In this document: piece after piece, positions 17,802 through 28,249 of the stretch
Numbering within the stretch: the first letter of the stretch is position 1
Layout of the letters: every line of letters starts with the position of its first letter
NCBI RefSeq assembly: GCF_030687395.1
Contig: NZ_CP117430.1
Location: 496,001-560,000, forward strand
Reading direction: 5' to 3'
Source: Pseudomonas wuhanensis
GTDB lineage: Bacteria; Pseudomonadota; Gammaproteobacteria; Pseudomonadales; Pseudomonadaceae
DNA length: 64,000 nt
Translations under genes and position numbers: made by a program
Notes under the pieces: model-generated
What the model was told of the DNA's origin: nothing
The model's database searches: none
What the model saw: only the letters and a program-made list of their open reading frames with translations

Positions 17802-19243
17802 CAGGCGTCTCCTCCAAACACATCCACATTGCTGAACACACAGGCCGGCGACGCATGGCCGACGCGGATCACCTGGTTCGGTTCGCCCTTGCCACAGTTC
17901 GGCGTGCCTAGCACTTTGACGGTGTTGGCATCGCCGACAGCGCTGAGGCTTTTCCAGAATTGTGCGGAAATCGCCCGGTAGTTCGGGTTCTTCACCACAC
18001 CCTTGAGCTCGCCGTTTTCGATCAACTGGCCCCATTCGCAACCAAACTGGAACTTGTTGCGCGCATCGTCGATCGACCACGAACGGTTGGTGCTCATCAA
18101 AATGCCGTGCTCGATATTGCCGATCAGCTGCTCCAGCGGCTGATCGCCGGGCTCGATGTTGAGGTTGGCCATGCGGTCGATCGGCGGGCGGTTCCAGCCG
18201 CAGGCGCGGCTGTTGGCAACGCCATCCATGCCGGCACGAAATTGCGACAGCGCGCCGCCCAATGGCCGCAGCAGCAAACCTTCTTTAATCAGAAATTGCT
18301 TGCTGGCGGCGCTGCCGTCGTCGTCATGGCCGTAGCTGGCGAGTTGCTCGGGGATGTCCGGGTCGAACGTCACGTTGAGCAGTTCGGAGCCGTATTGCAG
18401 GCTGCCGAAATCTTCTGCCTTGACGAAACTGGTGCCGGCGTAATTGCGCTCATCGCCGAGGATGCGGTCCAACTCCAGCGGGTGACCGATGGACTCGTGG
18501 ATTTGCAGCATCATCTGATCAGGCATCAGCAACAAATCGCGCGGGCCTTGCGGAGTGTTCGGCGCCAGCAGCAATTGCAGCGCCTGGTCGGCGACTTTCG
18601 GGCCGGCACCGATCAGGCCGCAACGGCTGATCACATCAAAGCCGCCCTGCTGGCCGAAGTTCTCGCGGCCAAGACTGCGAGTCTGGCTGTCGCTGCCGTC
18701 GTAGGCGGTGACGTCCACGCTCGGGTAAACGAAGCGCTGGGCCTGACGCAGTTCGGCGCCGGCGCTGTTGAGGTAGATTTGCTCGACATTGGTGATGCCG
18801 ATGCTCGCCTGCCAGTTCACCAGTCGCTCGTCCTTGGGCACGGCGGCGGATTCGGCGCCGAGCAGTTGGTAGCAATCGCTCAGGGACGGGAAGGGCTGGT
18901 CGAAGTTGGGCGAGAAATAGTCGGCGCGATCGCTGGAGACGGCTTGCTCACGCAGGTCGAGCAGGGCGTGGGGCTTGAGTCGACGGGCGTGTTGCTCGGC
19001 TTTCTCCAGCGCGGCTTGCAGGCCGGATTGGGACAGGTCGTTGGTCGCGGCATAGGCTTCGACGCCGTTGACCCGAACGGTCAGCATCGCGCCTTCGTCG
19101 CGGCTCAGGCTCGGCGGTTCGGCGACGTTCTTGCGCACCGACAGGTACTGGCCGGACTCGCGCACATAACGCAGCGAAAAGAATTCAGCGCCCGTGCGCA
19201 AGGCAGCAAAACGCTGCTTGAGCTGGGGGTGGAAATCGAACAT
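17801..19243 (-). CDS. TldD-like zinc metalloprotease
   Basis: A 480-residue TldD/PmbA protein. The zinc-site motif HESIGHPLELDR (HExxxH) lies near residue 253, and C-terminal elements include GWNRPPIDRMANLNIEPGD and ILMSTNRSWSIDDARNKFQFGCE. It starts at 19243, where GGAGG sits about eight bases upstream. With the overlapping downstream gene it should form a TldD-TldE type heterodimer acting on unfolded peptides. The usual chromosomal TldD and PmbA lie elsewhere in Pseudomonas and carry different neighbours, so this is probably a paralogous pair (inference). Confidence 0.87.
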   Translation of the reverse strand: MFDFHPQLKQRFAALRTGAEFFSLRYVRESGQYLSVRKNVAEPPSLSRDEGAMLTVRVNGVEAYAATNDLSQSGLQAALEKAEQHARRLKPHALLDLREQAVSSDRADYFSPNFDQPFPSLSDCYQLLGAESAAVPKDERLVNWQASIGITNVEQIYLNSAGAELRQAQRFVYPSVDVTAYDGSDSQTRSLGRENFGQQGGFDVISRCGLIGAGPKVADQALQLLLAPNTPQGPRDLLLMPDQMMLQIHESIGHPLELDRILGDERNYAGTSFVKAEDFGSLQYGSELLNVTFDPDIPEQLASYGHDDDGSAASKQFLIKEGLLLRPLGGALSQFRAGMDGVANSRACGWNRPPIDRMANLNIEPGDQPLEQLIGNIEHGILMSTNRSWSIDDARNKFQFGCEWGQLIENGELKGVVKNPNYRAISAQFWKSLSAVGDANTVKVLGTPNCGKGEPNQVIRVGHASPACVFSNVDVFGGDA

Positions 19244-19410
19244 TCGGGAACCTCCTTGGTATGGAGTGGCGATGTGTCGGTATTGCGAGGGGATGAAGCG
19301 TTTGCGTGGCGCTAGATTAGGCTTGGGCGGGGGGTAGATCAAGGGCGCAGCGGTGTAGGGAGGGATTGCCCGGTGTATGGCATGAAGTTATGTGTTGTTT
19401 GGTCGGGCCC

Positions 19411-19502
19411 CTTCGCGGGCAAGCCCGCTCCCACAGTGGGCTTGGGTGGATTACAAATTGCGAATCCACCCCGGAACCTGTGGGAGCGGGCTTGCCCGCG
19501 AT
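19411..19502. repeat. REPIN, GGAGCGGGCTTGCCCGC type
   Basis: Inverted REP pair just downstream of betA, with the TTCGCGGGCAAGCCCGCTCC unit on the left and its complement on the right. Confidence 0.93.
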
Positions 19503-19525
19503 TGGCCGCGATGCGGTGTTACGGC

Positions 19526-21229
19526 TTACTGAGCGGTAGGGCTCACATCCCGCAACGGCTTGCCACGCACCGGTGCATCACCGGCCACGTAGTATTTGGC
19601 CGTGCTACGCGGCAATGGCTTGCGACCGCGGATCTTGTCGGCGATTTTCTCGGCCATCATGATCGTTGGCGCGTTCAGGTTGCCGGTGGTGATGATCGGC
19701 ATGATCGAGGCATCGACCACGCGCAGGGCTTGCAGGCCGTGCACACGACCTTCGCCATCGACCACGGCCATCTCGTCGGTGCCCATCTTGCACGAGCAGG
19801 ACGGGTGGAACGCGGTTTCGGCGTGCTCGCGGATGAACTTGTCCAGTTGCTCATCGGTTTGCACGTCAATGCCCGGGCTGATTTCACGACCACGGAAGGC
19901 GTCCAGTGCAGGCTGTTGCATGATTTCACGGGTCAGGCGGATGCCGTCGCGGAATTCCTGCCAGTCCTGCTCGGTGGCCATGTAGTTGAACAGAATGCTC
20001 GGGTACTCGCGCGGATCCTTGGACTTGGCCTGGATGCGACCACGGCTTGGCGAACGCATGGAACCCATGTGCGCCTGGAAGCCGTGCTCTTTCACGCCGT
20101 TGCTGCCGTTGTAGTTAATCGCCACCGGCAGGAAGTGGTACTGAATGTTCGGCCAATCGAATTCCGGACGGGTGCGGATGAAACCACCGGCCTCGAACTG
20201 GTTGCTGGCGCCGATGCCGGTGCCGTTGAACAGCCACTCGGCACCAATGGCCGGCTGGTTGTGCAGCAGCAGCGAGGGGTACAGCGAGACCGGTTGGGTG
20301 CAGGCGTATTGCAGGTACAGCTCAAGGTGATCCTGCAGGTTTTCACCCACGCCCGGCAGGTCGTGGACCACCGGGATGTCGAGCTTGTTCAGCAGTTCGG
20401 CCGGGCCGACACCGGAGCGTTGCAGAATCTGCGGCGAAGCGATGGCGCCGGAGCACAGCAGCACTTCCTTGCGGGCACGGGCTTCAACGCGCTCTTCAGC
20501 GGCGCCGATCAGGTAACGCACGCCGACCGCACGCTTGCCTTCGAACAGGATCTTGTCGGTCAGGGCGTGAGTGACGATGGTCAGGGTCGAACGCTTCTTG
20601 GCGACGTCCAGGTAACCGCGAGCGGTACTGGCGCGACGGCCGTTCGGCGTCACGGTGCGGTCCATCGGGCCGAAACCTTCTTGCTGGTAGCCGTTGAGGT
20701 CTTCGGTACGCGGGTAACCGGCTTGCACGCCGGCTTCAACCATCGCGTGGAACAGCGGGTTGTTGCCGGCTTTCGGCGTGGTCACGCTGACCGGGCCGTC
20801 GCCACCGTGGTAGTCGTTCGGGCCGATGTCACGGGTTTCTGCCTTGCGGAAATACGGCAGGCAGTCGAGGTAGCTCCAGTCTTCCAGACCGGGCAGCTTC
20901 GACCAGTTGTCGTAGTCCATGGCGTTACCACGGATGTAGCACATGCCGTTGATCAGGGAAGAACCACCCAAGCCCTTGCCGCGACCGCATTCCATCCGGC
21001 GGCCGTCCATGTGTGGCTCTGGATCGGTTTCATACGCCCAGTTGTAGCGACGACCTTGCAGCGGGAACGCCAGGGCGGCCGGCATTTGCGTGCGGAAGTC
21101 GAGACGGTAATCCGGGCCGCCCGCTTCGAGCAGCAGCACAGTGACGCCTTCGTCTTCAGTCAGACGGGTCGCCAGGGTGTTACCGGCCGAGCCGGCACCG
21201 ATGATGATGTAATCGAATTCTTGGGACAT
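19526..21229 (-). CDS. betA: Choline dehydrogenase BetA
   Basis: A 567-residue GMC flavoenzyme that oxidises choline to betaine aldehyde (and further to glycine betaine) at the inner membrane. Visible signatures: FAD fold [20 protein letters not shown] signature 1 [15 protein letters not shown], signature 2 [16 protein letters not shown], the catalytic His in [11 protein letters not shown] and the conserved Asn in [15 protein letters not shown]. It starts at 21229 with AGAGGG upstream. It is last in the betI-betB-betA order, with a REPIN between betB and betA. BetI and choline should control it. Confidence 0.96.
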   Translation of the reverse strand: MSQEFDYIIIGAGSAGNTLATRLTEDEGVTVLLLEAGGPDYRLDFRTQMPAALAFPLQGRRYNWAYETDPEPHMDGRRMECGRGKGLGGSSLINGMCYIRGNAMDYDNWSKLPGLEDWSYLDCLPYFRKAETRDIGPNDYHGGDGPVSVTTPKAGNNPLFHAMVEAGVQAGYPRTEDLNGYQQEGFGPMDRTVTPNGRRASTARGYLDVAKKRSTLTIVTHALTDKILFEGKRAVGVRYLIGAAEERVEARARKEVLLCSGAIASPQILQRSGVGPAELLNKLDIPVVHDLPGVGENLQDHLELYLQYACTQPVSLYPSLLLHNQPAIGAEWLFNGTGIGASNQFEAGGFIRTRPEFDWPNIQYHFLPVAINYNGSNGVKEHGFQAHMGSMRSPSRGRIQAKSKDPREYPSILFNYMATEQDWQEFRDGIRLTREIMQQPALDAFRGREISPGIDVQTDEQLDKFIREHAETAFHPSCSCKMGTDEMAVVDGEGRVHGLQALRVVDASIMPIITTGNLNAPTIMMAEKIADKIRGRKPLPRSTAKYYVAGDAPVRGKPLRDVSPTAQ

Positions 21230-21280
21230 TGAATGCACCCTCTTTGAAGTTGGTCAGGTCAGGCGAGTGCTTCGCACTCG

Positions 21281-21370
21281 ATCGCGGGCAAGCCACGCTC
21301 CCACAGGGTCGGGGTTGCCGCAGATTTGGCGAACGACGCCAAACCTGTGGGAGCGGGCTTGCCCGCGATG
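21281..21370. repeat. REPIN inside the bet operon
   Basis: Inverted REP pair (left arm variant GGGCAAGCCACGCTCCC) in the betB-betA gap. As RNA it would form two strong hairpins between two co-transcribed genes. Confidence 0.92.
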
Positions 21371-21399
21371 ACGGCCTCGCAGGCGAAACAAATACCGCC

Positions 21400-22872
21400 T
21401 TAGAACACCGAGGCGTAATCGCCCAGTTCGACCTGTACCGATTTGATGCGTGTGAAGTTGTTCAGCGAGCTGATGCCGTTCTCACGGCCCACACCCGACT
21501 GCTTGTAGCCGCCGACCGGCATCTTGGCGTCGGACTCGCCCCAGGCGTTGATCCAGCAGATACCGGCTTCCAGTTGATGGATCACACGGTGAGCACGGTT
21601 CAGGTCCTTGGTGACAACGCCCGCCGCCAAACCGAACTCGGTGTCGTTGGCGCGACGGATCACTTCTTCTTCGGTTTCGTAGGTCAGGATGCTCATCACC
21701 GGGCCGAAGATTTCTTCGCGAACGATGGTCATCTCGTCGGTGCAATCGGTGAACACGGTCGGTGCCACGAACGCGCCTTTGGCGAATTCGCCGTCGGTCA
21801 GACGATCGCCGCCGCACAGCAGACGAGCGCCTTCTTCCTTACCTTTGGCGATGTAACCCAGCACGCTTTCCATGTGGGCGAAGCTGACCAGCGGGCCGAA
21901 GTTGGTGTTTTCGTCTTCCGGGTTACCGACGCGAATGCGCGCAACGCGCTCAACGATCTTGGCTTCGAACGCGGCTTTCAGGTGGCTCGGTACGAACACG
22001 CGAGTGCCGTTGGTGCAGACCTGACCGGAGCTGTAGAAGTTGGCCATCATCGCGGTGTCGGCGGCACGATCCAGATCGGCGTCGTCGAAGATGATCAGCG
22101 GGGATTTGCCGCCCAGTTCCATGGTCACGTCTTTCAGCGACGAGGCGGAAGCGCTGGCCATGACCTTCTTGCCGGTGTCGGTGCCGCCGGTGAAGGAGAT
22201 TTTTTCGATGCGTGGGTGTTCGGTCAGCCAGGTGCCGACTTCACGGCCGCTGCCGGTCAGGACGTTGAACACGCCGGCTGGCAGGCCTGCTTCGGTGTAG
22301 ATTTCGGCCAGTTTCAGCGTGGTCAGGGAAGTGACTTCGCTTGGCTTGAAGATCATCGCGTTACCGGCCGCCAGGGCAGGTGCGGATTTCCACAAAGCGA
22401 TCTGGATCGGGTAGTTCCACGCGCCGATACCGGCCACGACGCCCAGTGGCTCGCGACGGGTGTAGACGAAAGATGTGGTGCGCAGCGGAATCTGCTCGCC
22501 TTCGATGGCCGGCACCAGGCCTGCGTAGTACTCCAGCACGTCAGCGCCGGTAACGATGTCGACGTAACGGGTTTCGGAGTACGCCTTGCCGGTGTCCAGG
22601 GTTTCCAGGGCGGCCAGTTCATCGTTGCGCTCGCGCAGGATGTCGACGGCACGACGCAGGATGCGCGAACGCTCCATGGCAGTCATCGCAGCCCAGATTT
22701 TCTGGCCCTTTTCGGCGCTGACTACCGCGCGCTCAACGTCTTCCTTGGTCGCACGTTGTACGGTTGCGAGGACTTCACCGTTAGCCGGGTTGATGGCTTC
22801 GAAAGTGGCGTCGCTGCTGGCGTCACTGTAGCCGCCATCGATGTAGAGTTTTTGCAGTTCGAAACGGGCCAT
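21400..22872 (-). CDS. betB: Betaine aldehyde dehydrogenase BetB
   Basis: A 490-residue aldehyde dehydrogenase that converts betaine aldehyde to glycine betaine with NAD(P)+. Family elements: [29 protein letters not shown], the general-base Glu in [10 protein letters not shown] and the nucleophile Cys in [13 protein letters not shown]; the C-terminal [23 protein letters not shown] is typical. It lies between betI and betA on the same strand and is the expected second step. Confidence 0.96.
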   Translation of the reverse strand: MARFELQKLYIDGGYSDASSDATFEAINPANGEVLATVQRATKEDVERAVVSAEKGQKIWAAMTAMERSRILRRAVDILRERNDELAALETLDTGKAYSETRYVDIVTGADVLEYYAGLVPAIEGEQIPLRTTSFVYTRREPLGVVAGIGAWNYPIQIALWKSAPALAAGNAMIFKPSEVTSLTTLKLAEIYTEAGLPAGVFNVLTGSGREVGTWLTEHPRIEKISFTGGTDTGKKVMASASASSLKDVTMELGGKSPLIIFDDADLDRAADTAMMANFYSSGQVCTNGTRVFVPSHLKAAFEAKIVERVARIRVGNPEDENTNFGPLVSFAHMESVLGYIAKGKEEGARLLCGGDRLTDGEFAKGAFVAPTVFTDCTDEMTIVREEIFGPVMSILTYETEEEVIRRANDTEFGLAAGVVTKDLNRAHRVIHQLEAGICWINAWGESDAKMPVGGYKQSGVGRENGISSLNNFTRIKSVQVELGDYASVF

Positions 22873-22982
22873 AAAGTCCTCGCAAGAGCATTAAGTTGGT
22901 TGGCGTTAACCACTGGGGCGTGCCGTGTAGCGTTGGCGACGCTGATCAGTAGCGGTTCAGGGGCTGAGCGATTATGTGTGCT

Positions 22983-23576
22983 CTAACTCACCTGCTTGGC
23001 CAGTTGGAAATCCATGTATTCGTAAGCGATCTGGTGCGCCTGCCCGGTGTCGAAAGCATCTCCCGACAGCGCGCCGCGCAACCACAAACCGTCAATGAGG
23101 GCTGCCAGGCCACGGGCGGCGGTGCGCGCATCATCGAGCGGCAACACACGGCGGAACTGGCAGCACAGGTTGGAATACAGACGGTGATCGTTGATCCGCT
23201 GCAACCTGTGCAATGACGGGTGGTGCATGCTGGTGGCCCAGAAGGCCAGCCAGGTTTTCATTGCCGGGCCATTGACCTGGCTGGCATCGAAGTTGCCTTC
23301 GATAATCACCTGGAGGTGAGCCCGTGGGCTGGTGTCCTCCAACGCCTGACGGCGCGCGGTGACGTTCTCGCTGAGGACACTCATCAGGTACTGCGCCGTG
23401 GCGGCGATCAGGCCGTTTTTGTCCTTAAAGTAGTGACTGATGATGCCATTCGAGACACCGGCCAAACGGGCGATCAGCGCAATGCTGGCGTCCCCCATGC
23501 CGACCTGATCGACGGCCTGCATCGTGGCATCGATCAATTGCTGACGGCGGATGGGTTGCATACCGACCTTGGGCAT
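22983..23576 (-). CDS. betI: TetR-family choline-sensing repressor BetI
   Basis: A 197-residue TetR repressor, the exact BetI length. The helix-turn-helix is [27 protein letters not shown] (residues about 30-56, quoted in parts: [14 protein letters not shown] then IISHYFKDK). It should repress the bet genes until choline or betaine aldehyde binds. A 20-bp perfect palindrome at 23647-23666, 71 bases upstream of its start, is the evident operator. It is first in betI-betB-betA; divergent betT lies on the other side of the operator. Confidence 0.95.
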   Translation of the reverse strand: MPKVGMQPIRRQQLIDATMQAVDQVGMGDASIALIARLAGVSNGIISHYFKDKNGLIAATAQYLMSVLSENVTARRQALEDTSPRAHLQVIIEGNFDASQVNGPAMKTWLAFWATSMHHPSLHRLQRINDHRLYSNLCCQFRRVLPLDDARTAARGLAALIDGLWLRGALSGDAFDTGQAHQIAYEYMDFQLAKQVS

Positions 23577-23899
23577 CTTGCACATCTCCTTAGGCCTTCC
23601 GGTGGACGAAATTCGGCTACCGGATTGAGGGCCAGTCTATTTTGTTTTGATTGAACGTTCAATCAACAAAGAATAAGATCTGCGACAAATCGTCGCTGCT
23701 TACAGATTTTTCCTACGTGTAAATGGCGATAAACCGACATCCAAAAATGCTCGAAACCTATACGCGCAGGCGTTCCAAGGGTTTCGGGCTTTTTTCGGGG
23801 TGTCTTTATATCACCCACTGGTCGGCTGCCAACTAACCGATTGGTCGGGTACCGCGTTGCCTTGTGTTCTTCTCTCGCACTGCCTGGAGCATCTGTGCC
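23577..23899. promoter_or_regulatory. betI / betT divergent control region
   Basis: These 323 bases hold the promoters for betIBA and betT and the BetI operator; no gene is seen. Because the operator is nearer betI, its effect on betT is inferred only. Confidence 0.7.
23647..23666. promoter_or_regulatory. BetI operator, 20-bp palindrome
   Basis: TTGATTGAACGTTCAATCAA reads the same on both strands. It has the TetR/BetI operator form known from proteobacterial bet operons and lies directly upstream of betI. Confidence 0.88.
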
Positions 23900-25906
23900 A
23901 TGAGTTCTGCCTCTCTAATAAAGACCCCACCCGAGAAGGTGACGGTCAACGGTTGGGTGTTCTACACCTCTACCGCGCTGATCCTGCTGTTGACCGCCAT
24001 TCTGATCATCGCCCCGCAAGAGGCCGGCAGAATGCTCGGCATTGCCCAGGCCTGGTTGTCCCGCAGCTTCGGCTGGTACTACATGGTGGTGATCGCCGCT
24101 TATCTGGTTTTTGTGGTGGGCCTGGCGTTTTCGTCCTACGGCAAACTCAAACTGGGCAGCAAGGATGACACCCCGGACTTCAGCTACGGCGCCTGGGCGG
24201 GGATGCTGTTCTCGTCGGGTATCGGCATCTCGTTGCTGTACTTCGGTGCTTCCGAACCACTGGACCATTACTTCAATCCGCCGGAAGGCGTGGCCGGCAG
24301 CAACCTTGCGGCTCGTCAGGCGGTACAACTGACGTTCCTGCATTGGGGCCTGCATGGCTGGGCGATCTACGCACTGGTCGGCCTGGCCGTGGCGTACTTT
24401 GCCTACCGTCATAACCAGCCGCTGGCGTTGCGTTCGGCGCTGTATCCGCTGGTCGGCGAGCGTTGGGTCAAAGGCGCCGCCGGTCATGCGGTGGACGGCT
24501 TCGGTATGTTCGTGACCCTGCTGGGGCTGGTGACGAACCTGGGGATTGGTTCGCTGCAAGTGTCGTCGGGCCTTGAAAACCTGTTCGGCATGGAACACAG
24601 CAACACCAATCTGCTGATCGTGATCATCGTGATGAGCACCGTGGCGACCATCGCCGCTGTGTCCGGCGTGGAAAACGGCATTCGCCGTCTGTCCAACCTG
24701 AACATCGTGCTGTTCAGCGGTCTGCTGATTTTCGTGCTGTTGTTCGGCCCGACCCTGCACCTGCTCAACGGCTTTGTACAGAACATCGGTGACTACCTGA
24801 ACGGCGTGGTGCTGAAGACCTTCGACCTCTATGTGTATGAAGGTGACAGTGAGAAGTCCGACCGCTGGCTGGGCCTGTGGACCCTGTTCTACTGGGCCTG
24901 GTGGATTTCCTGGGCGCCATTCGTAGGCATGTTTATCGCGCGTATTTCCCGTGGTCGCACGGTGCGTGAACTGGTGGCAGGCGTGCTGCTGATTCCGCTG
25001 GGTTTCACCCTGGCCTGGCTGTCGATCTTCGGTAACTCGGCCCTGGACCTGGTGATGAACCATGGGGCGGTGGAGCTCGGGAAGACGGCGCTGGAACAGC
25101 CGTCGATGGCGATCTATCAGTTGCTTGAGCATTACCCGGCGTCGAAGATTGTGATCGGCGTGTCGATTTTCGTCGGCTTCGTGCTGTTCCTGACCCCGGC
25201 GGATTCCGGCGCGGTGATGATGGCCAACCTTTCCTGCAAGGGCGGCAATGTTGATGAGGATGCGCCGCACTGGCTGCGGATTTTCTGGTCAGCGGTGATC
25301 ACCCTGGTGACCATCGGTCTGCTGTTCGCCGGTAACTTCGAAGCCATGCAAACCATGGTGGTGTTGGCGGGGCTGCCGTTCTCGGTGGTGCTGGTGTTCT
25401 TCATGTTCGGCTTGCACAAGGCCATGCGCCAGGACGTGCAGATCGAACAGGAGCAAGCGGAACTGGCGGCGCGTGGTCGTCGCGGTTTCAGTGAGCGTCT
25501 GACCCAGCTGGATCTGCAACCGAATCAGTCGATCGTTCAGCGTTTCATGGACAAGCAAGTCAGCCCGGCGCTGGAAGAAGCCGCCGTGCAGTTGCGTGGT
25601 CAGGGCCTGGAAGTGCAGACGCTACTGGGCAAGTCGAAGCGTTGCATGGGCGTGCGGATCGAGATGGAAGAGGGCAACCCTTTTGTCTACGAAGTGAGCC
25701 TGGACGGTTATCTGGCGGCGGCGCGTGAAACAGTGTCGGCCGAAAGCGCCGATGAACCGCGCGCACGTTACTACCGTGCCGAGGTGTACCTGCACAACGG
25801 CAGCCAAGACTACGACCTGATGGGCTTCACCCAGGATCAGATCACCCGTGACGTGCTCGATCAGTTTGAAAGCCATCGGCAGTTGCTTGGCCGAGTGTAT
25901 AGCTGA
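23900..25906 (+). CDS. betT: BCCT-family choline transporter BetT
   Basis: A 668-residue proton-coupled choline importer. About 12 membrane helices fill residues 15-500, followed by a hydrophilic C-terminal tail of about 150 residues, as in BetT proteins where it senses osmotic strength. Family motifs: GMLFSSGIGISLLYFGASEP, LTFLHWGLHGWAIYALVGL and the aromatic-rich FYWAWWISWAPFVGMFIARISRG stretch (read in parts). The ATG at 23900 gives the normal BetT N-terminus. Divergent from betI, so probably choline-responsive. Confidence 0.95.
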   Translation: MSSASLIKTPPEKVTVNGWVFYTSTALILLLTAILIIAPQEAGRMLGIAQAWLSRSFGWYYMVVIAAYLVFVVGLAFSSYGKLKLGSKDDTPDFSYGAWAGMLFSSGIGISLLYFGASEPLDHYFNPPEGVAGSNLAARQAVQLTFLHWGLHGWAIYALVGLAVAYFAYRHNQPLALRSALYPLVGERWVKGAAGHAVDGFGMFVTLLGLVTNLGIGSLQVSSGLENLFGMEHSNTNLLIVIIVMSTVATIAAVSGVENGIRRLSNLNIVLFSGLLIFVLLFGPTLHLLNGFVQNIGDYLNGVVLKTFDLYVYEGDSEKSDRWLGLWTLFYWAWWISWAPFVGMFIARISRGRTVRELVAGVLLIPLGFTLAWLSIFGNSALDLVMNHGAVELGKTALEQPSMAIYQLLEHYPASKIVIGVSIFVGFVLFLTPADSGAVMMANLSCKGGNVDEDAPHWLRIFWSAVITLVTIGLLFAGNFEAMQTMVVLAGLPFSVVLVFFMFGLHKAMRQDVQIEQEQAELAARGRRGFSERLTQLDLQPNQSIVQRFMDKQVSPALEEAAVQLRGQGLEVQTLLGKSKRCMGVRIEMEEGNPFVYEVSLDGYLAAARETVSAESADEPRARYYRAEVYLHNGSQDYDLMGFTQDQITRDVLDQFESHRQLLGRVYS

Positions 25907-25916
25907 GACTTGAGGT

Positions 25917-25949
25917 GATGCGGTGCAGTGAATGCACCGCATCTTTATT
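25917..25949 (+). terminator. Rho-independent terminator of betT
   Basis: An 11-bp stem GATGCGGTGCA / TGCACCGCATC (25917-25927 / 25933-25943) with a GTGAA loop and TTTATT tail, eleven bases after the betT stop. Confidence 0.85.
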
Positions 25950-26081
25950 GTGGCGAGGGGGCTTGCCCCCGTTCGGCTGCGAAGCAGTCGTAAACCCGGG
26001 CAACGCGATCTTTCTGAATACCGCGGTGTCTGGTTTTGGGGCCGCTGCGCGACCCAACGGGGGCAAGCCCCCTCGCCACAG
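25950..26081. repeat. REPIN, GCGAGGGGGCTTGCCCCC type
   Basis: Inverted units GTGGCGAGGGGGCTTGCCC and complement around a loop of about 90 bases, between the betT and choV terminators. Confidence 0.9.
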
Positions 26082-26115
26082 TTGTCGGTATTCCAAGCCT
26101 GATATCTGCACTAAC

Positions 26116-26146
26116 AAAAACGCCGCGATCATCTCGCGGCGTTTTT
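26116..26146. terminator. Bidirectional terminator behind choV
   Basis: A perfect 13-bp stem (26116-26128 / 26134-26146) with A5 and T5 ends. It lies 15 bases from the choV stop and ends the cho operon. Confidence 0.9.
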
Positions 26147-26160
26147 GTGTCTGCTGCTTC

Positions 26161-27339
26161 CTACCCCAGGTTCTTGCCGAGCAGCGCGTGATACAGCTCG
26201 CTGTCGCCGAGAATCCCGACAACCTTGTTGTTGTCATGCAGCACCAGTTTGTTGCCGGTCTGGTAACGAATCTGCAGCGCATCGCGCATGCCGATGTTGG
26301 AGTCCACCAGTGTTGGCCGACGCTGCAAACCTTCAACCGCTTGCCCTGGTATCCAGTTCTGCAGGTCCAGGCTCGAACCGTTCTGACGTGCACCTTTGAT
26401 GGTGTTGCCTTCGGCCAGGTCCAGCCACGAATCGCCGCCTGGATCCAGGCACACCGAACCGTTGATGCGTTTGCAGTTGTCCAGGGTGCGCATCAGGCTG
26501 CGACCGCACAACACGTTCAGCGGATTGGTGTGGGCGACGAAGGTGCGCACGTAATCGTCCGCAGGGTTCAGAACGATCTCTTCCGGCTTGCTGTACTGGA
26601 TGATCCGGCCATCTTTCATGATCGCGATACGGCTGCCCAGCTTCAGGGCTTCATCGAGGTCGTGACTCACGAACACGATGGTCTTGCTCAGTTTGCGTTG
26701 CAGCTCCAGCAGTTCGTCTTGCAGTCCCTGGCGGATCAGCGGGTCGAGGGCCGAGAACGGTTCGTCCATCAGCAGAATATCGGCGTCCATCGCCAGCGCG
26801 CGGGCCAGGCCGACACGCTGTTGCATACCACCGGAGAGCTCATCGGGTTTTTTGTTGCGCCACTGGGTCAGGCCGACCAGTTCGAGTTTTTCATCGACCA
26901 GTTTTTTCCGTTCCTTCTCCGGGCGCCCCTGCATTTCCAGGCCGAAGCTGATGTTTTCGCGCACCGTGAGCCAAGGCATCAGGGCGAACTTCTGGAACAC
27001 CATCGCGATGCGCTTGGTGCGCATCATTTTCAGTTCCGCCGGGGTGCAGGAAGCGATGTCGATCTGCTTGCCTTCGTGCTCGACGAACAGCTTGCCACGG
27101 CTCACGGTGTTGAGACCGTTGATGCAGCGCAGCAGGCTGGACTTGCCCGAGCCGGACAGGCCCATCAGTACGCAGATTTCACCTTTTTCAATGTCCAGGC
27201 TGGCTTTTTCGACACCGACGATTTGCCCGGTCTTTTTCAGGATTTCGTTGCGGGTCATGCCCTGGTCGAGGAGTTTGAGGGCCTCGCGGGGATCCTTGGA
27301 GAAGATCACATCCACGTCTTCGAAGCGAATAATGCTCAT
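26161..27339 (-). CDS. choV: Choline ABC transporter ATPase ChoV
   Basis: A 392-residue ABC ATPase of the quaternary-amine class. Walker A GLSGSGKSSLLR, signature LSGGMQQRVGLARALA, Walker B DILLMDEPFSALDP and the switch His VFVSHDLDEAL are present; residues 280-392 form a CBS-like C-terminal region (DALQIRY...LVLHDNNKVVGILGD). It energises uptake of choline via ChoW. Its ATG overlaps the choW stop (ATGA), so translation is coupled. Confidence 0.95.
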   Translation of the reverse strand: MSIIRFEDVDVIFSKDPREALKLLDQGMTRNEILKKTGQIVGVEKASLDIEKGEICVLMGLSGSGKSSLLRCINGLNTVSRGKLFVEHEGKQIDIASCTPAELKMMRTKRIAMVFQKFALMPWLTVRENISFGLEMQGRPEKERKKLVDEKLELVGLTQWRNKKPDELSGGMQQRVGLARALAMDADILLMDEPFSALDPLIRQGLQDELLELQRKLSKTIVFVSHDLDEALKLGSRIAIMKDGRIIQYSKPEEIVLNPADDYVRTFVAHTNPLNVLCGRSLMRTLDNCKRINGSVCLDPGGDSWLDLAEGNTIKGARQNGSSLDLQNWIPGQAVEGLQRRPTLVDSNIGMRDALQIRYQTGNKLVLHDNNKVVGILGDSELYHALLGKNLG

Positions 27340-28181
27340 GCGTCACCCCCTACTTTGGCTTCGGGTTGTTTGCAGATACGGTCGAGCATGATCGCCAGCA
27401 GTACGATCGCCAGGCCTGCTTCGAAGCCCAGTGCGATATCAGCAGTGTTCAGTGCGTTGACCACGGGTTTGCCCAGGCCGTCGGCGCCCACCAGTGCCGC
27501 GATCACCACCATCGACAACGACAGCATGATGCACTGGGTGATGCCGGCCGCGATGCTTGGCATGGCGTGGGGCAGTTCAATCCGTGAAAGCAGTTGACGG
27601 CGCGAGCAGCCGAAGGCTTTGCCAGCGTCCATCAATTCCTGCGGAACATCGCGAATACCCAGGTAGGTCAGGCGGATAGGCGCGGCAATCGCGAACACCA
27701 CCGTCGAGATCAGACCCGGGACCACACCCAGACCGAAGAGGGTCAGGGTAGGAATGAGGTATACGAAGGTCGGCACGGTCTGCATCAGATCGAGCACCGG
27801 CCGCATCACTGTGTAGAACATCGGTTTGTGCGCGGCGACGATGCCCAACGGCACGCCGATCAGCACGCACACCAGGGTAGCGAACAACACCTGGGCGAGG
27901 GTTTCCATGGTTTCCTGCCAGTACCCCAGATTGAGGATCAGCAGAAAGGAGATGACGACAAAAGCGGTCAGGCCCCATTTGCGTTGGATGAAGTGCGCCA
28001 GTAGTGCGATGAGGCCGATCAATGCCAGCGGGTTGAACCAGGTCAGCGCAAAAGTCACGCCGTGGATCATCGTTTCCAGGGACACGGCGATGGCGTCGAA
28101 GGTATTGGCGCCGTGTTGCGTCAACCATTCAACGAAGCCCGCGATGTACTGGCCTAAAGGTATTTTCTGATCAATCAGCAT
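27336..28181 (-). CDS. choW: Choline ABC transporter permease ChoW
   Basis: A 281-residue inner-membrane permease with about six helices and the EAA-type loop (DVPQELMDAGKAFGCSRRQLL), typical of ProW/ChoW permeases. I start at 28181 (MLIDQKIPLGQY), which matches family N-termini; an ATG at 28199 is an alternative and neither has a good ribosome-binding site. It lies between choX and choV in the operon; a GC-rich hairpin precedes it. Confidence 0.93.
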   Translation of the reverse strand: MLIDQKIPLGQYIAGFVEWLTQHGANTFDAIAVSLETMIHGVTFALTWFNPLALIGLIALLAHFIQRKWGLTAFVVISFLLILNLGYWQETMETLAQVLFATLVCVLIGVPLGIVAAHKPMFYTVMRPVLDLMQTVPTFVYLIPTLTLFGLGVVPGLISTVVFAIAAPIRLTYLGIRDVPQELMDAGKAFGCSRRQLLSRIELPHAMPSIAAGITQCIMLSLSMVVIAALVGADGLGKPVVNALNTADIALGFEAGLAIVLLAIMLDRICKQPEAKVGGDA

Positions 28182-28216
28182 GGTAGTGAACGTCCGCATG
28201 CAAGGAAATAAACAGC

Positions 28217-28238
28217 CCGGGCGGGCGAGCCCGCCCGG
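28217..28238 (-). promoter_or_regulatory. Intercistronic hairpin choX-choW
   Basis: CCGGGCGGGC (28217-28226) and its complement (28229-28238) form a very stable GC-only stem 12 bases after the choX stop, without a T tail. It could protect the choX message or reduce choW/choV expression. Confidence 0.7.
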
Positions 28239-28249
28239 CGTAAGCGATT

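Noticed and set aside
19373..22986. Two long plus-strand frames (619 and 585 codons) over betA and betB
   Set aside because: Antisense shadows of clearly identified genes, and they include REPIN sequence.
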